DNA from: CAYVOV01 sp964453525
GTDB taxonomy: Bacteria > Chloroflexota > Dehalococcoidia > Dehalococcoidales > UBA2162
DNA length: 64,000 nt
Reading direction: 5' to 3'
Assembly: GCA_964453525.1 (NCBI GenBank)
Contig: CAYVOV010000005.1
Coordinates: 104,015 to 168,014 of the forward strand
Below the pieces are notes generated by a model, which ran no database searches, was not told the origin of the DNA, and worked only from the letters and a program-made list of their open reading frames with translations. Every line of letters starts with the position of its first letter. Within the stretch, counting starts at the first letter, position 1. This document shows positions 1-8,545 of this stretch, one piece after another. Made by a program: the position numbers and the translations under genes.

Positions 1-1394
1 CTGGCTTTATCCTCGAACCCTTTTCTGCCCATCATCCCGTAAGCATAGTGCTTTCCCGATTCAACTGCCGGCTGGATCATCGGGTTTACGTTATACAGAC
101 CGCCGGCAAAAGTCGTTTGCACTTCGAGAAGAAAGAGAAGCTGACCTATCGTGAAAGGATTTATCTCCGGCAGGATAAGGCTCATATTACTCCGTCCGGC
201 TCTGGTGAGGGCAAGCTGAGTAGCCTGGGCTTCAATATTTAACAGTTCCTCAAGTCCGTGCCCCCCCAGATAGGAGAAGTCGCTCTGCGCTGGCTGAAGT
301 GGTATCTCGACTGTTTTACCGATATTTTCCACAAGCAGGAAGGTAATCAGCTTATCATACGGACCTTCAAGATATAGCTGAAGCTGGCTGTGCTGGTCGG
401 TAGCGCCCAATGCGACAACCGAAGTCTGCCCGGCATTCACCGTTTCTCCCGATATTGTCTGCGCCTTGCCCAGACTCTCCGCCCAGAGCTGCCGGAACCA
501 GTAAGCAATCTGGAACAGGGCATCGCTGTAAGGCATCATTACGGTAATATTCAGTCCTCTTTTGACATCTGCCAGGTAGTGAAGGACGGCGCTTAAACAG
601 GCAGGATTCTGCCAGAGCTGCTTTGTCCGGCAGCGTCCGTCCGTATGGCGGGCCCCGGCCAGCAGTTCCTTGATATCAACACCGAACATAGCTGCGGGAA
701 ACAATCCCACCGGGCTCAATACAGAAAAACGCCCTCCAACATTTTCCGGAATCGTGAGTAGCGGATAACTCTCTTTCTCAGCAAGGTCTCGGAGCTGCCC
801 ATTTGTGCCGGTGGTCACCACACAGTGCTCTCTGACCGATTCCCGGCCGATTCTACCGGTAAGCATCCTGTTTACAATAAGGAACTGGCTCAGCGTCTCG
901 GCAGTTGACCCTGATTTGGTGATTACATTGAACACCGTTCTTTCCGGGTTTATAAAATCGAGCATACTTCCGAAAGTGGTGGGGTCGATATTGTCCATGA
1001 AAAAAATCCTGGGTAGCCCTCCCCGGTCAGATGCCGGAAGCAGGTTATGCAGGGGGTGACAGAGAGCGCGGAACAGGGCGATTCCGCCCAGTGCTGACCC
1101 TCCTATACCCAGGACAATAAAATCATCACACTTTCCCTTAAACGAGTCTGCTACCTTTAAGACTTCATCTACTGTCTCCGTGTTATAAGGCAGTTCGTAA
1201 AATCCCCACTCCCCGGCTTCCCTTCTCGCTTCAATGCTATCAGCAACTGCCTCCGCTCTGGGGACGAGTTCATTGATTTCTTCCCTGGTAATGCCCCTGC
1301 TTTCTCTGATGAAATCAGCCATCATGTGATTGAAATCCAGACGTACCGTCATCTTACCTGTCCATTCAGTTTCATGCCATCTTTCTGTAGTCAT
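1..1394 (-). CDS. pgi: Glucose-6-phosphate isomerase, C-terminus cut by window edge
   Basis: Interconverts glucose-6-phosphate and fructose-6-phosphate in the cytoplasm (glycolysis/gluconeogenesis). The minus-strand frame is open from an ATG at 1394, preceded by GGGAGA, to the left edge, giving about 464 residues, close to full length for bacterial forms. Visible family marks are GIGGSALGG near residue 96 and the sugar-phosphate-binding ITKSGSTAET near 160 (the two SIS halves), GATDQHSQLQ near 335, and the C-terminal QPAVESGKHYAYG containing the expected catalytic lysine near 450. Only the last residues are missing. It stands alone; the neighbouring 550 bases are repeats. Identification is firm. 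Confidence 0.95.
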   Translation of the reverse strand, partial: MTTERWHETEWTGKMTVRLDFNHMMADFIRESRGITREEINELVPRAEAVADSIEARREAGEWGFYELPYNTETVDEVLKVADSFKGKCDDFIVLGIGGSALGGIALFRALCHPLHNLLPASDRGGLPRIFFMDNIDPTTFGSMLDFINPERTVFNVITKSGSTAETLSQFLIVNRMLTGRIGRESVREHCVVTTGTNGQLRDLAEKESYPLLTIPENVGGRFSVLSPVGLFPAAMFGVDIKELLAGARHTDGRCRTKQLWQNPACLSAVLHYLADVKRGLNITVMMPYSDALFQIAYWFRQLWAESLGKAQTISGETVNAGQTSVVALGATDQHSQLQLYLEGPYDKLITFLLVENIGKTVEIPLQPAQSDFSYLGGHGLEELLNIEAQATQLALTRAGRSNMSLILPEINPFTIGQLLFLLEVQTTFAGGLYNVNPMIQPAVESGKHYAYGMMGRKGFEDKA

Positions 1395-1950
1395 ATCTCT
1401 CCCGCAATAGTTGAATTTGATGAGCTGAACAGCTAAAAAGACAATAACATTTCACAGCAACCATGGTCAACAGGCGAGGGTGTTCAGTACTATCAGGTTT
1501 TAGCCTGTGACACGTTATCATCATTATTTCTGTCAGGAATTCAGTACAATACTAAAGGATTCATAGCTTAGCGGGGTGTAAAGAGGGGCAGAGCCCCTCT
1601 TCATCCCAAGACTCCCCCCTTCACCTTGTCTAAGGGCCTTGCCTCAAAAGTCATTCTGGAGTCCGCCTCTGGCGGACGAAGAATCTCAGGGTGGGGAGTC
1701 AAAGTAATCCCCCCCCCCGAGACCCTTCGCAGAGTTTACACTGAGCGGAGCGAATGTACTCGGGGTGACAGGGGCGCACGACTTTTAGGACAACACTCCT
1801 TTACAAAGGGGAAGGGGGATACAGGGGGACAGGGTTTAATTAAAACCGATAAGGGAGGTGGTGATATGTATTACCGGGAAGAAATATGCAGAACAGGCGT
1901 CTTTATGATAAAATTGAGGGTGGAAAATTTCTGAAATGCGGAGGTAACCC
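1395..1950. other. Gene-free stretch with dispersed repeats
   Basis: Between pgi and the zinc mini-protein I see no credible gene. The middle holds a composite repeat (1639-1788) and C-rich/G-rich stretches of the kind found at other gene borders here. An open frame spans 1626-1934, but most of it is the repeat read through, so it is not called. The last 15 bases carry the GGAGG that serves the gene at 1951. Confidence 0.6.
1639..1788 (+). repeat. Composite repeat, copy A (inverted partner at 32851-33000)
   Basis: About 150 bp that reappears in reverse orientation at 32851-33000 with only scattered differences. It contains the module TCATTCTGGAG, an inner hairpin GTCCGCC-tct-GGCGGAC, then GAAGAATCTC, followed by a second module around CACTGAGCGGAGCGAATGT. 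This is the same hairpin-in-a-frame design seen in the TCATTGCGAG repeats elsewhere in the window. Confidence 0.8.
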
Positions 1951-2073
1951 ATGAAGTGTCCCGTTTGCAGAAAGGATGCCAGAGCTCATATCTACCACTG
2001 CGCTCAATGTAATGTTTACGTGCATGAAAAGTGCTGGAAAAAGCATATGGATGAAGCGCATAAGGAAGAATAG
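1951..2073 (+). CDS. 40-residue zinc-binding mini-protein
   Basis: A short gene with a strong ribosome site (GGAGG at 1940-1944, ATG at 1951). The product has eight potential zinc ligands in 40 residues: C3, C6, C17, C20, H25, C28, H32 and H37. This spacing resembles small cross-brace zinc modules (B-box/RING-like) that hold two metal ions. There is no catalytic domain and no membrane segment. It ends two bases before the TTG start of the UbiA gene and carries that gene's ribosome site (AAGGAAGAA) in its own last codons, so the two are probably translated together. I do not recognise a named family; it may bind RNA, DNA or a protein partner. Confidence 0.7.
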   Translation: MKCPVCRKDARAHIYHCAQCNVYVHEKCWKKHMDEAHKEE

Positions 2074-2075
2074 AA

Positions 2076-2978
2076 TTGAAAAAGTGGTTAATGGTCATCA
2101 GGGCTCCGTTCCTGCCCCTCTCAGTAGTGCTGGCGTTTCTCGGCGCCTGTATCGCCTGGTGGTATGACGAAGCCTTTCATCTTGGTGAGTTTAACCTCGG
2201 CTATGCTTTTCTCGCCGGTTTCGGCATACTGCTGGCACATATCAGTGTTGATGTGCTTAACGAATACTTCGATTATAAAAGCGGGATAGACCTTGAGACG
2301 GTAAAAACTCCCTTCAGCGGGGGCAGCGGAGCTCTGCCGCTGGGACTGATTACCGCCCGCCAGGCACTGTGGCTCAGCCTGGGTTCTCTGATAATAATCA
2401 TACCAATCGGTATCTATTTCACAATAGTAAAAGGTTGGCCTTTACTGCCTCTGCTGCTGGTAGCGGCGTTTCTCACTGTTTTTTACAGTCCCTTTATTCT
2501 CAGGCTGAGATGGCCGGAGTGGGCTCCGGGACTGGGAATGGGAGCGCTGCCTGTCCTGGGAGCTTACTTTGTGCAATCCGGTGAATATACCCTGCCGGCA
2601 ATCATCGCCTCCGTGCCGTCTTTCATTCTTGTACATAACCTCCTTCTGCTCAATGAATTCCCTGACGTGGAAGCCGATAGAATAGGCGGGAGGAAGACCA
2701 CTCCGATAGTCCTCGGTAAAAAGAAAGCGGGCATCTTCTACTCGGTAATGACGGTGCTTGTGTACGTCTGGATATTAGGTGGTGCAATTGCGGGACAAAT
2801 GCCCTGGTGGTCTTTGATAGCTCTGCTGACCGTTCCCTTCGCTGTAAAAGCCATTCGCGGCGCATTGAATCCGGAGGACATGGACGGTCTGATGCCGACG
2901 ATGGCTGATAATGTCAAAGTTGTTCTCCTCACCCAGCTTCTCCTTGGTATCGGTTACATTCTGGCGAGGATATTCTAG
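2076..2978 (+). CDS. UbiA-family prenyltransferase (MenA-like)
   Basis: An integral membrane enzyme expected to transfer a polyprenyl chain from its diphosphate to an aromatic or similar acceptor. The 300-residue product has many hydrophobic helices and both Asp-rich sites of the family: NEYFDYKSG near residues 61-69 and NEFPDVEADR near 192-202. The second motif followed by GGRKTTPIVLG resembles 1,4-dihydroxy-2-naphthoate prenyltransferase (MenA), so quinone synthesis is possible, but no other men genes are in the window. Start is TTG at 2076, eight bases after GGAAG; an ATG at 2091 is the alternative. The stop lies five bases before the radical SAM gene, implying one transcript. Confidence 0.85.
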   Translation: MKKWLMVIRAPFLPLSVVLAFLGACIAWWYDEAFHLGEFNLGYAFLAGFGILLAHISVDVLNEYFDYKSGIDLETVKTPFSGGSGALPLGLITARQALWLSLGSLIIIIPIGIYFTIVKGWPLLPLLLVAAFLTVFYSPFILRLRWPEWAPGLGMGALPVLGAYFVQSGEYTLPAIIASVPSFILVHNLLLLNEFPDVEADRIGGRKTTPIVLGKKKAGIFYSVMTVLVYVWILGGAIAGQMPWWSLIALLTVPFAVKAIRGALNPEDMDGLMPTMADNVKVVLLTQLLLGIGYILARIF

Positions 2979-2983
2979 ACAGG

Positions 2984-4693
2984 ATGAAGCCGGTAGACCT
3001 TGTTTTACTGCACGCCCCCAGCGTGTATGACTTCCGCAGGAAAACAATCCTTTACGGTCCGGTAAGCGACCTGATTCCGCCTTCTCATGTTTTCGAGATG
3101 TATCCCATCGGCCTGACCAGTATCGCCGAATATCTGGAGCGTGCCGGCTACCAAGTTCGCATAGTTAACCTTGCCGTCCGGATGATGAGAGACCCCAGTT
3201 TCGATGCCGGCGAGATGATAAAGCGCCTTAAAGCACCGGTCTTCGGCATCGATTTACACTGGATGGTTCACAGCCACGGTTCTATCGAAATAGCCCGGCT
3301 GGTAAAGAAATACCATCCCGAATCAAAACTCATTTTTGGCGGATTTTCCTCGACCTATTTCTATAAAGAGCTTATTGAGTACCCGGAAATCGACTACGTA
3401 ATCAGGGGGGATTCCACTGAAGAACCGTTCCGGCAACTTATGGACTGCGTAACGGAAGGGAAAGAGCCTGAAGCAGTGCCGAACCTTGTCTGGAAAGACA
3501 GCCGCGGTGAGGTCCGGGAAAATCAGTTCTCTCACGTACCTTTGGACATCAGTGATGTCATGGTGGGGCATTATGATGGCGTAATACGCTCTGTCCTGAG
3601 GTACCGCGACCTTATAAGCTATATTCCCTTCAGCGACTGGTTACGCTATCCGATAACGGCTGTTATTACCTGCCGCGGTTGCAACCACGACTGCACGATC
3701 TGCGGAGGCTCGAAGTCCGCCTTCAAACTGCTTCACCACCGCGATGGGCCGGTCTTCCGCTCGCCGGAAGCGGTGGTCAGCAATATAAAGCAGATTGAGC
3801 GGTTCAGTCGCGGGCCTATTTTCGTCCTTGGTGACCTCTACCAGAATGGAGAAGACTACGGCTATGGCATTTTACACCGGCTTCAGAAAGCTGGCGTGAA
3901 GAACCAGCTTGTCTTTGAACTCTTTTCTCCGGTACCGAAAGAGTTCCTGCGCCAGATGAGTCTGGCATCTCCCAATTTCTGCCTCGAAATTTCCCCTGAG
4001 TCCCACGACTACGAAATAAGAAAGCTCCTGGGCAGGAATTATACTGATGAAGCATTTGAGCAGACGCTGGCTGACGCTCTCGATATCGGCTGCGGGCGGC
4101 TGGACGTTTTTTATATGACCGGCCTGCCGAAGCAGGATACGAGGTCAGTGATGGACAATATCGATTACTGCGGCAGTCTGCTGGAGAAGTTCAGGGAAGA
4201 CAGGCGGCTGGCTCTTTTCATTGCTCCGATATCACCCTTCCTCGACCCCGGCAGCCTCGGCTTCGAGCATCCCGAAAAATTCGGCTACCACGTGCTTTTC
4301 AGGTCGCTCGAGGAGCACCGCCGGGCGCTCGTATCACCTTCTTGGAAATACTCCCTCAATTACGAGACCGACTGGATGACGCGTGACCAGATTGCCGATA
4401 GCGCCTATGAGGCAATCCTGCGGCTTATCCGCTACAAGGCTCAATATGGCGCAATTTCCCGGGATATAGCCGGGGTTGGAGTAGAGCGTATCAAGGCTGC
4501 CCGGGAGATGATGCACCGCCTTGATGAGATACTGGCAAAGGAAGGCTATGAAGAAGAATTACCCCGCCTGAAGCCAGAAGTCGATAGGATAAATGCCTTC
4601 CCGGTGAGCGAGAAGATGCAGCTTGAGCTGCCGGTGGGACTGGTCAAGTTCAGAGTATTTAACTGGTTGCTATCACGTATTACCGCGAGGTAG
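2984..4693 (+). CDS. B12-binding domain / radical SAM protein
   Basis: Cytoplasmic 569-residue enzyme. The N-terminal 170 residues have the look of a cobalamin-binding Rossmann domain (MYPIGLTSIAEYLERAGY; FGGFSSTYFY), followed by a radical SAM core whose cluster motif is C233-x3-C237-x2-C240, with an extra Cys at 230. The layout matches the B12-binding/radical SAM proteins of the Ta0216-type family. These enzymes act through a 5'-deoxyadenosyl radical and often methylate or rearrange inert carbon; the substrate is unknown. It follows the UbiA gene by five bases, so a role in modifying a prenylated lipid or quinone is a reasonable inference, not shown. Confidence 0.85.
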   Translation: MKPVDLVLLHAPSVYDFRRKTILYGPVSDLIPPSHVFEMYPIGLTSIAEYLERAGYQVRIVNLAVRMMRDPSFDAGEMIKRLKAPVFGIDLHWMVHSHGSIEIARLVKKYHPESKLIFGGFSSTYFYKELIEYPEIDYVIRGDSTEEPFRQLMDCVTEGKEPEAVPNLVWKDSRGEVRENQFSHVPLDISDVMVGHYDGVIRSVLRYRDLISYIPFSDWLRYPITAVITCRGCNHDCTICGGSKSAFKLLHHRDGPVFRSPEAVVSNIKQIERFSRGPIFVLGDLYQNGEDYGYGILHRLQKAGVKNQLVFELFSPVPKEFLRQMSLASPNFCLEISPESHDYEIRKLLGRNYTDEAFEQTLADALDIGCGRLDVFYMTGLPKQDTRSVMDNIDYCGSLLEKFREDRRLALFIAPISPFLDPGSLGFEHPEKFGYHVLFRSLEEHRRALVSPSWKYSLNYETDWMTRDQIADSAYEAILRLIRYKAQYGAISRDIAGVGVERIKAAREMMHRLDEILAKEGYEEELPRLKPEVDRINAFPVSEKMQLELPVGLVKFRVFNWLLSRITAR

Positions 4694-4714
4694 CGTCTCC
4701 CCGACAGTCGGTCC

Positions 4715-5029
4715 TTATTCCAGTACTACACCGGTACCGTAGGCAAGTATCTCAGAAGCGTTCTGCATTACCATTGAGGTGGTAAACCTGAGAGCGATGA
4801 TTGCATTAGCGCCCTGCTTCTCGGCATCCTCCACCATCCGCTGAATGGCCTGCTCTCTGGACTCCGCCATCATCTTTGTATATTCGGTTATTTCACCGCC
4901 AACCACGCCTCTCAGGCCGGCCATTATGTCCCGGCCGAGGTGTCTGGCTCTGATTGTGCTGCCTTTTACCATGCCGATTGTCCTGACTACTTTTTTACCC
5001 TCTATCTGTTCTGAAGTGGTAATAATCAT
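4715..5029 (-). CDS. YbjQ/UPF0145-family small protein
   Basis: A 104-residue protein matching the YbjQ (UPF0145, 'putative heavy-metal-binding') family: MIITTSEQIEGKKV at the start, GxIRARHLGRD, and GANAIIALRF near residue 78. These form a pentameric ring in solved relatives; the biological role is unsettled. ATG at 5029 has a strong GGAGGTGG just upstream. Its first four bases overlap the stop of the small membrane-protein gene (ATGA), so the two are translationally coupled. It converges on the radical SAM gene with 21 bases between stops. Confidence 0.88.
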   Translation of the reverse strand: MIITTSEQIEGKKVVRTIGMVKGSTIRARHLGRDIMAGLRGVVGGEITEYTKMMAESREQAIQRMVEDAEKQGANAIIALRFTTSMVMQNASEILAYGTGVVLE

Positions 5030-5241
5030 TTGTCCACCTCCTTAAACTCGTCCTTTCTACCTTTGGTAATCCTGTCCTTGATTGCTATCAGCACCAGGAT
5101 TAACGCTCCGAGGCTTATGGCGCCGACAGCTATCTTGACCAGGATATGGACCTCCTCAGATGTAAAAAAGGCCTGCAAGCCCCAGCCGGCCAGGGATAGT
5201 ATACCGATGCCAATCAGGATGAAAGCTATATTCTGTACCAT
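5026..5241 (-). CDS. Small two-helix membrane protein
   Basis: 71 residues with two clear hydrophobic segments (about residues 3-25 and 34-56) and a charged C-terminal tail (KDRITKGRKDEFKEVDK). No named family is recognised. It overlaps the YbjQ gene by four bases in a coupled ATGA arrangement, so it probably works with or anchors that protein at the membrane. Start is ATG at 5241 with a GGGGGTG stretch upstream. Nothing indicates a catalytic function. Confidence 0.65.
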   Translation of the reverse strand: MVQNIAFILIGIGILSLAGWGLQAFFTSEEVHILVKIAVGAISLGALILVLIAIKDRITKGRKDEFKEVDK

Positions 5242-5338
5242 TGTTCACCCCCTGCCGAGGATTTTTCGGAAATAACCGGTTCTATTTTTTATACCTCATA
5301 TCTCTTCGTCTGTCATTTTGAGCGGAGCCTTTTACGTG

Positions 5339-5374
5339 TCATTGCGAGCCCGCCTGTGGCGGGTGAAGCAATCT
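5339..5374 (+). repeat. TCATTGCGAG-hairpin-GAAGCAATCT element
   Basis: A 36-bp unit: TCATTGCGAG, hairpin CCCGCC-tgt-GGCGGG, then TGAAGCAATCT. Further copies with different hairpin sequences lie at 24269-24305, 29658-29698 and 29770-29816. The fixed frame and self-complementary centre mark a dispersed palindromic repeat. The surrounding 5242-5515 holds no gene that I can see. Confidence 0.75.
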
Positions 5375-5515
5375 ATAAAGATAAATCTCTACGCTACTGC
5401 TGCTATTAAATTAACCCCATTTCCCCTTTATATTTATCTATTCCCTCCCACCGCCCTTAAGGAATATTAAGAGGGGCTCCGCCCCTCTTAAACTCCCCAA
5501 TCGGAGAGACGTTTG

Positions 5516-7171
5516 CTATCTCTTACGTTTCCACTCTGTTCCCTGGGGCGTATCTTCAAGAACTATGCCCATTTCTCCAAGTTTATTCCTTATTTCATCA
5601 GCAGCTTGCCACTTTTTCTCTTCCCTCAGGATTTCACGAAAATCAGTTAATGAACCAACATTGGTAGTAGAGCTGCTTGATACTTCTCCAAGACTCTTCA
5701 TAATGTTGTCAAAATTATCCCTTTCGAGTGGACTAAAGAGTGTATCAATTCCATTACTATATTTATCGATAGAAGATTCTGCATTATCAAGACTACCATA
5801 AGCACCGTGCGCGAACTCATTGCGTAGATTCTTAATCAAATCAGTGTAAATTTCTCTATTACTATTTAATTGTGCTGAATTGGTATCAAGAAAATTATAG
5901 AGAGAATGTTCTTCTAGAGTACGTGATTTTCGAAGAAGTTCAACTTCAAATGTTTCTGCTTCTGGTAGCTTCAGTGTCAGGCCGAGGACGCCGGCAAGTT
6001 CTTTCAGAGTCTGCTGTGCCTGGCTGACATTAAATCCTTCGTCGCTGAGGCGGTTTATTTCCCTGGCTAAATCGAAGAGGCTTGCCAGAGCCTGGGGAGT
6101 GCCGAAATCGTCGTTCATTGCCTCGATAAACCTGCTGCGGTAGGCATCGGTATCGATTTGCCCCTGCCCCTTTTCTCCGGTCGATTCACTCTGAGTCGCC
6201 TGCCGCAGTCTTTCGGCGCCCCTCTCCGCTGCCTTCAGGGATTCTTCGGAGTAGCTGAGCGGACTGCGGTAATAAGAGCTCAGGATAAAGATACGCATTG
6301 CGTCAGCGCCGTAATTTTCCAGGGCTTCCCTTATCGTTATCAGATTGCCGAGTGACCGGCTCATCTTGGCTTCATCAGCTTCATTAAGCTTGAGCAGTCC
6401 GTTATGGACCCAGTATTTGACGAATGGCTTCTTGCCGGTGAAGCTCTCCGACTGAGCAATCTCGTTCTCGTGGTGGGGAAAGACAACGTCCTGCCCGCCG
6501 CCGTGAATATCTATCGTTTCTCCAAGGTATTTGATAGACATGGCGCTGCACTCGATGTGCCAGCCGGGTCTGCCCTTGCCCCAGGGACTGTCCCAGGACG
6601 GCTCTCCGGGTTTGGCTTCCTTCCAGAGGAGAAAGTCCATCGGGTGTTCCTTTTCCTCTCCCGGCTCGATGCGGGCTCCCGCCATCATCTGCTCCAGGCT
6701 GCGGTGGGACAGTTTTCCGTAGTCGGGTACGTTCCTTACCCGGAAGTAAACATTGCCGCCCACAGCATAGGCAAATCCTTTTTCTACCAGTCCCCGGACA
6801 ATTTCTATCATCTTGTCAATCTCGCCCATCGCCCGGGGATAGACATGAGCCGGAAGGACGTTCAGTGCCGCCATGTCTTCGTCATAACGCTCGACATATT
6901 TCTGTGTCAGCTCCGGGACCGAAACGCCAAGCTCATTGGCGTAGGCGATAATATTATCCTCGATATCGGTGATATTCTGGATGTGCCTGACTTTATAGCC
7001 GCGGAATTCCAGGTAGCGCCTGACGGCATCGAAGAATATGTAGCTCATGGCGTGGCCGATGTGGGCATCTGCATACGGATTAATACCGCAGACATACATC
7101 TTTACTTCATCACCCTGCGGTACAAATTCCTCTTTTTTCCCGGAAAGGCTGTTAAATATTTTCATTTCCAC
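5516..7171 (-). CDS. cysS: Cysteinyl-tRNA synthetase with ~100-residue insert
   Basis: Class I synthetase that charges tRNA-Cys. Present: the zinc ligand C28, HIGH at 37-40, a further zinc-ligand region near C208 (IECSAMS) with HHENE after it, and KMSRS at 269-273. The C-terminal end (LREEKKWQAADEIRNKLGEMGI...DTPQGTEWK) is standard. At 551 residues it is about 90-100 longer than usual. The extra part is roughly residues 408-509, an AT-rich stretch (5643-5950) inside an otherwise GC-richer gene. It is predicted helical and contains LRNEFAHG, i.e. R450-x4-H455, like the R-x4-6-H signature of HEPN domains. It is in frame with no stop. The gene overlaps ispF by 20 bases; order is ispD-ispF-cysS. 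Confidence 0.95.
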   Translation of the reverse strand: MEMKIFNSLSGKKEEFVPQGDEVKMYVCGINPYADAHIGHAMSYIFFDAVRRYLEFRGYKVRHIQNITDIEDNIIAYANELGVSVPELTQKYVERYDEDMAALNVLPAHVYPRAMGEIDKMIEIVRGLVEKGFAYAVGGNVYFRVRNVPDYGKLSHRSLEQMMAGARIEPGEEKEHPMDFLLWKEAKPGEPSWDSPWGKGRPGWHIECSAMSIKYLGETIDIHGGGQDVVFPHHENEIAQSESFTGKKPFVKYWVHNGLLKLNEADEAKMSRSLGNLITIREALENYGADAMRIFILSSYYRSPLSYSEESLKAAERGAERLRQATQSESTGEKGQGQIDTDAYRSRFIEAMNDDFGTPQALASLFDLAREINRLSDEGFNVSQAQQTLKELAGVLGLTLKLPEAETFEVELLRKSRTLEEHSLYNFLDTNSAQLNSNREIYTDLIKNLRNEFAHGAYGSLDNAESSIDKYSNGIDTLFSPLERDNFDNIMKSLGEVSSSSTTNVGSLTDFREILREEKKWQAADEIRNKLGEMGIVLEDTPQGTEWKRKR

Positions 7172-7649
7172 TTCCTTCTATCATCGCTATGGCGAAGGCG
7201 GCTATTCCCTCACCTCTACCGATATCTCCCAGTCCGTTAGCAGTGCTTGCTTTAATGCTTACCTGGCTTATATCTACACAGAGTGTTTTGCTCAGGTTCT
7301 CCCGCATCTTATCTATATGATTTTTCAGTTCCGGCTCTTCGGCGATGACGGTGGCATCGATATTACCTGTCTGCCAGCCTTTATCACTTATCCTGTCTCT
7401 TGTCCTTTCAAGCAGCACCAGGCTGGAGATGTCTTTATATTCCGCTTCACCGGGCGGAAAGTGTTGACCAATGTCTCCCAGGGCGGCCGCTCCCAGCAGG
7501 GCGTCGATAACAGTGTGAACCAATACATCGGCATCACTCCAGCCGCCGAGTCCTTTGCCGAAGGGTATTTCCACCCCTCCCAGTACCAGTTTGCGTCCGG
7601 TTTCCAGGGGGTGGACGTCATAGCCGATGCCGATACGCGTTTTACTCAT
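7152..7649 (-). CDS. ispF: 2-C-methyl-D-erythritol 2,4-cyclodiphosphate synthase
   Basis: Fifth step of the MEP isoprenoid pathway: cyclises CDP-methylerythritol 2-phosphate, releasing CMP. At 165 residues it is normal length. Metal ligands are in place: D11 and H13 in GYDVHPLE, H45 in SDADVLVH. The family's usual GHSDADV appears here as GWSDADV. The end carries the expected KASTANGLGDIGRGEGIAA. It overlaps ispD by four bases upstream and cysS by 20 bases downstream, so the three are one transcript. Together with ispD it shows that this organism makes isoprenoids by the MEP route, which could supply the UbiA enzyme. Confidence 0.96.
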   Translation of the reverse strand: MSKTRIGIGYDVHPLETGRKLVLGGVEIPFGKGLGGWSDADVLVHTVIDALLGAAALGDIGQHFPPGEAEYKDISSLVLLERTRDRISDKGWQTGNIDATVIAEEPELKNHIDKMRENLSKTLCVDISQVSIKASTANGLGDIGRGEGIAAFAIAMIEGSGNENI

Positions 7650-8335
7650 GTTCTTTTCCGCAATAGTATTTCAGCCAAGGCAAGGTCATCCGGAGTTGTT
7701 ATTTTTATATTGTCATAAGAGCCCATATAAATCTTGACCTGGTGACCCACCTGCTCTACCGCTCTGGCGTCATCCGTTACCTCGTACTTGAGCTGCCGGT
7801 AGGCTTCTGTTATTATGTCAAATCTGAATATCTGGGGTGTTTGAACCGCCCACAGATTATGCCTGGGCGGCGTCCCCTGTACAATGTGGTTGTCCCCTGC
7901 CACTTTAATTGTATCGATTACCGGCACGGCAGCTATTGCCGAGCCTGTCTCGTGGGCGGCTTCGAGTCCCTGCTCAATCAGGTCTGCCGTCAGCAGCGGG
8001 CGGGCGCCGTCATGGATGATTACCCAGTCGCATTTCTCAAGCTGTTTCAGTCCTGCAGCTACCGAGTCCTGGCGGCGCTCACCACCGGGGCAGACATCTA
8101 TTTTTTGGTGGTAATCCTGTTCTGACATCAGTTTTCTACCCATCTCAAGGTTTTGCTCGCTGAGGACAACTACAATCTGTCCGATACAGTTACATTTCTG
8201 AAAGGTGCCCATCACGTGGACTAAAACCGGCTTGCCTCCCAGTCTGGCGAACACCTTATCAGTGCCGCCCATTCTCTGGCTTGAGCCGGCAGCAACGATT
8301 ACCGCGCCTGCTGTGTCTTTTTCTCTGTTGTCCAT
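7646..8335 (-). CDS. ispD: 2-C-methyl-D-erythritol 4-phosphate cytidylyltransferase
   Basis: Third step of the MEP pathway: couples MEP to CTP. The 229-residue protein has the nucleotide-binding start AAGSSQRMGGTDKVF (residues 15-29, K27 the expected catalytic lysine) and VIIHDGARPL and TDDARAVE further on, all typical. ATG at 8335; no strong ribosome site is visible before it. First gene of ispD-ispF-cysS. The roughly 290 bases upstream contain repeats, so the promoter must lie close to the start; I cannot pick it out with confidence. Confidence 0.95.
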   Translation of the reverse strand: MDNREKDTAGAVIVAAGSSQRMGGTDKVFARLGGKPVLVHVMGTFQKCNCIGQIVVVLSEQNLEMGRKLMSEQDYHQKIDVCPGGERRQDSVAAGLKQLEKCDWVIIHDGARPLLTADLIEQGLEAAHETGSAIAAVPVIDTIKVAGDNHIVQGTPPRHNLWAVQTPQIFRFDIITEAYRQLKYEVTDDARAVEQVGHQVKIYMGSYDNIKITTPDDLALAEILLRKRT

Positions 8336-8415
8336 AATTTGAGTCTGTTTTCCAGTGGTTTCCTGCTAAAGTGAGTGTACACGCTTCCAGTTTGTTTATC
8401 AACTGCAGGGTCGTC

Positions 8416-8545
8416 TTGTATGGATGAAACCCCATCCCCCTTTATCCCCCTTCCCCTTATTAAGGGGAAGGGGGAATTCTAGGAGGAGGGAGGCGGGGGT
8501 TTCGCCCCCCCTCCCTCTTAAACTCCCTATATTCTTTAGTGTGGT
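8416..8545. repeat. G/C-run palindromic repeat cluster
   Basis: In the divergent gap between ispD and the flavoprotein gene, a CCCCCTTTATCCCCC / TTAAGGGGAAGGGGGA stretch forms hairpins. It resembles the runs at 1795-1860, 10078-10116 and 17960-18050. Short frames crossing it are not credible genes. Confidence 0.5.

Noticed and set aside
1626..1934. 102-codon plus-strand frame
   Set aside because: It reads through a dispersed repeat present elsewhere in reverse and through C-runs; not protein-like.
6404..7240. 278-codon open frame on the plus strand
   Set aside because: It lies fully antisense to cysS and ispF, both certain genes; its length comes from the codon use of cysS. No ribosome site or domain is seen.
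7047..7718. 223-codon plus-strand frame
   Set aside because: Antisense to cysS, ispF and ispD; no domain pattern.
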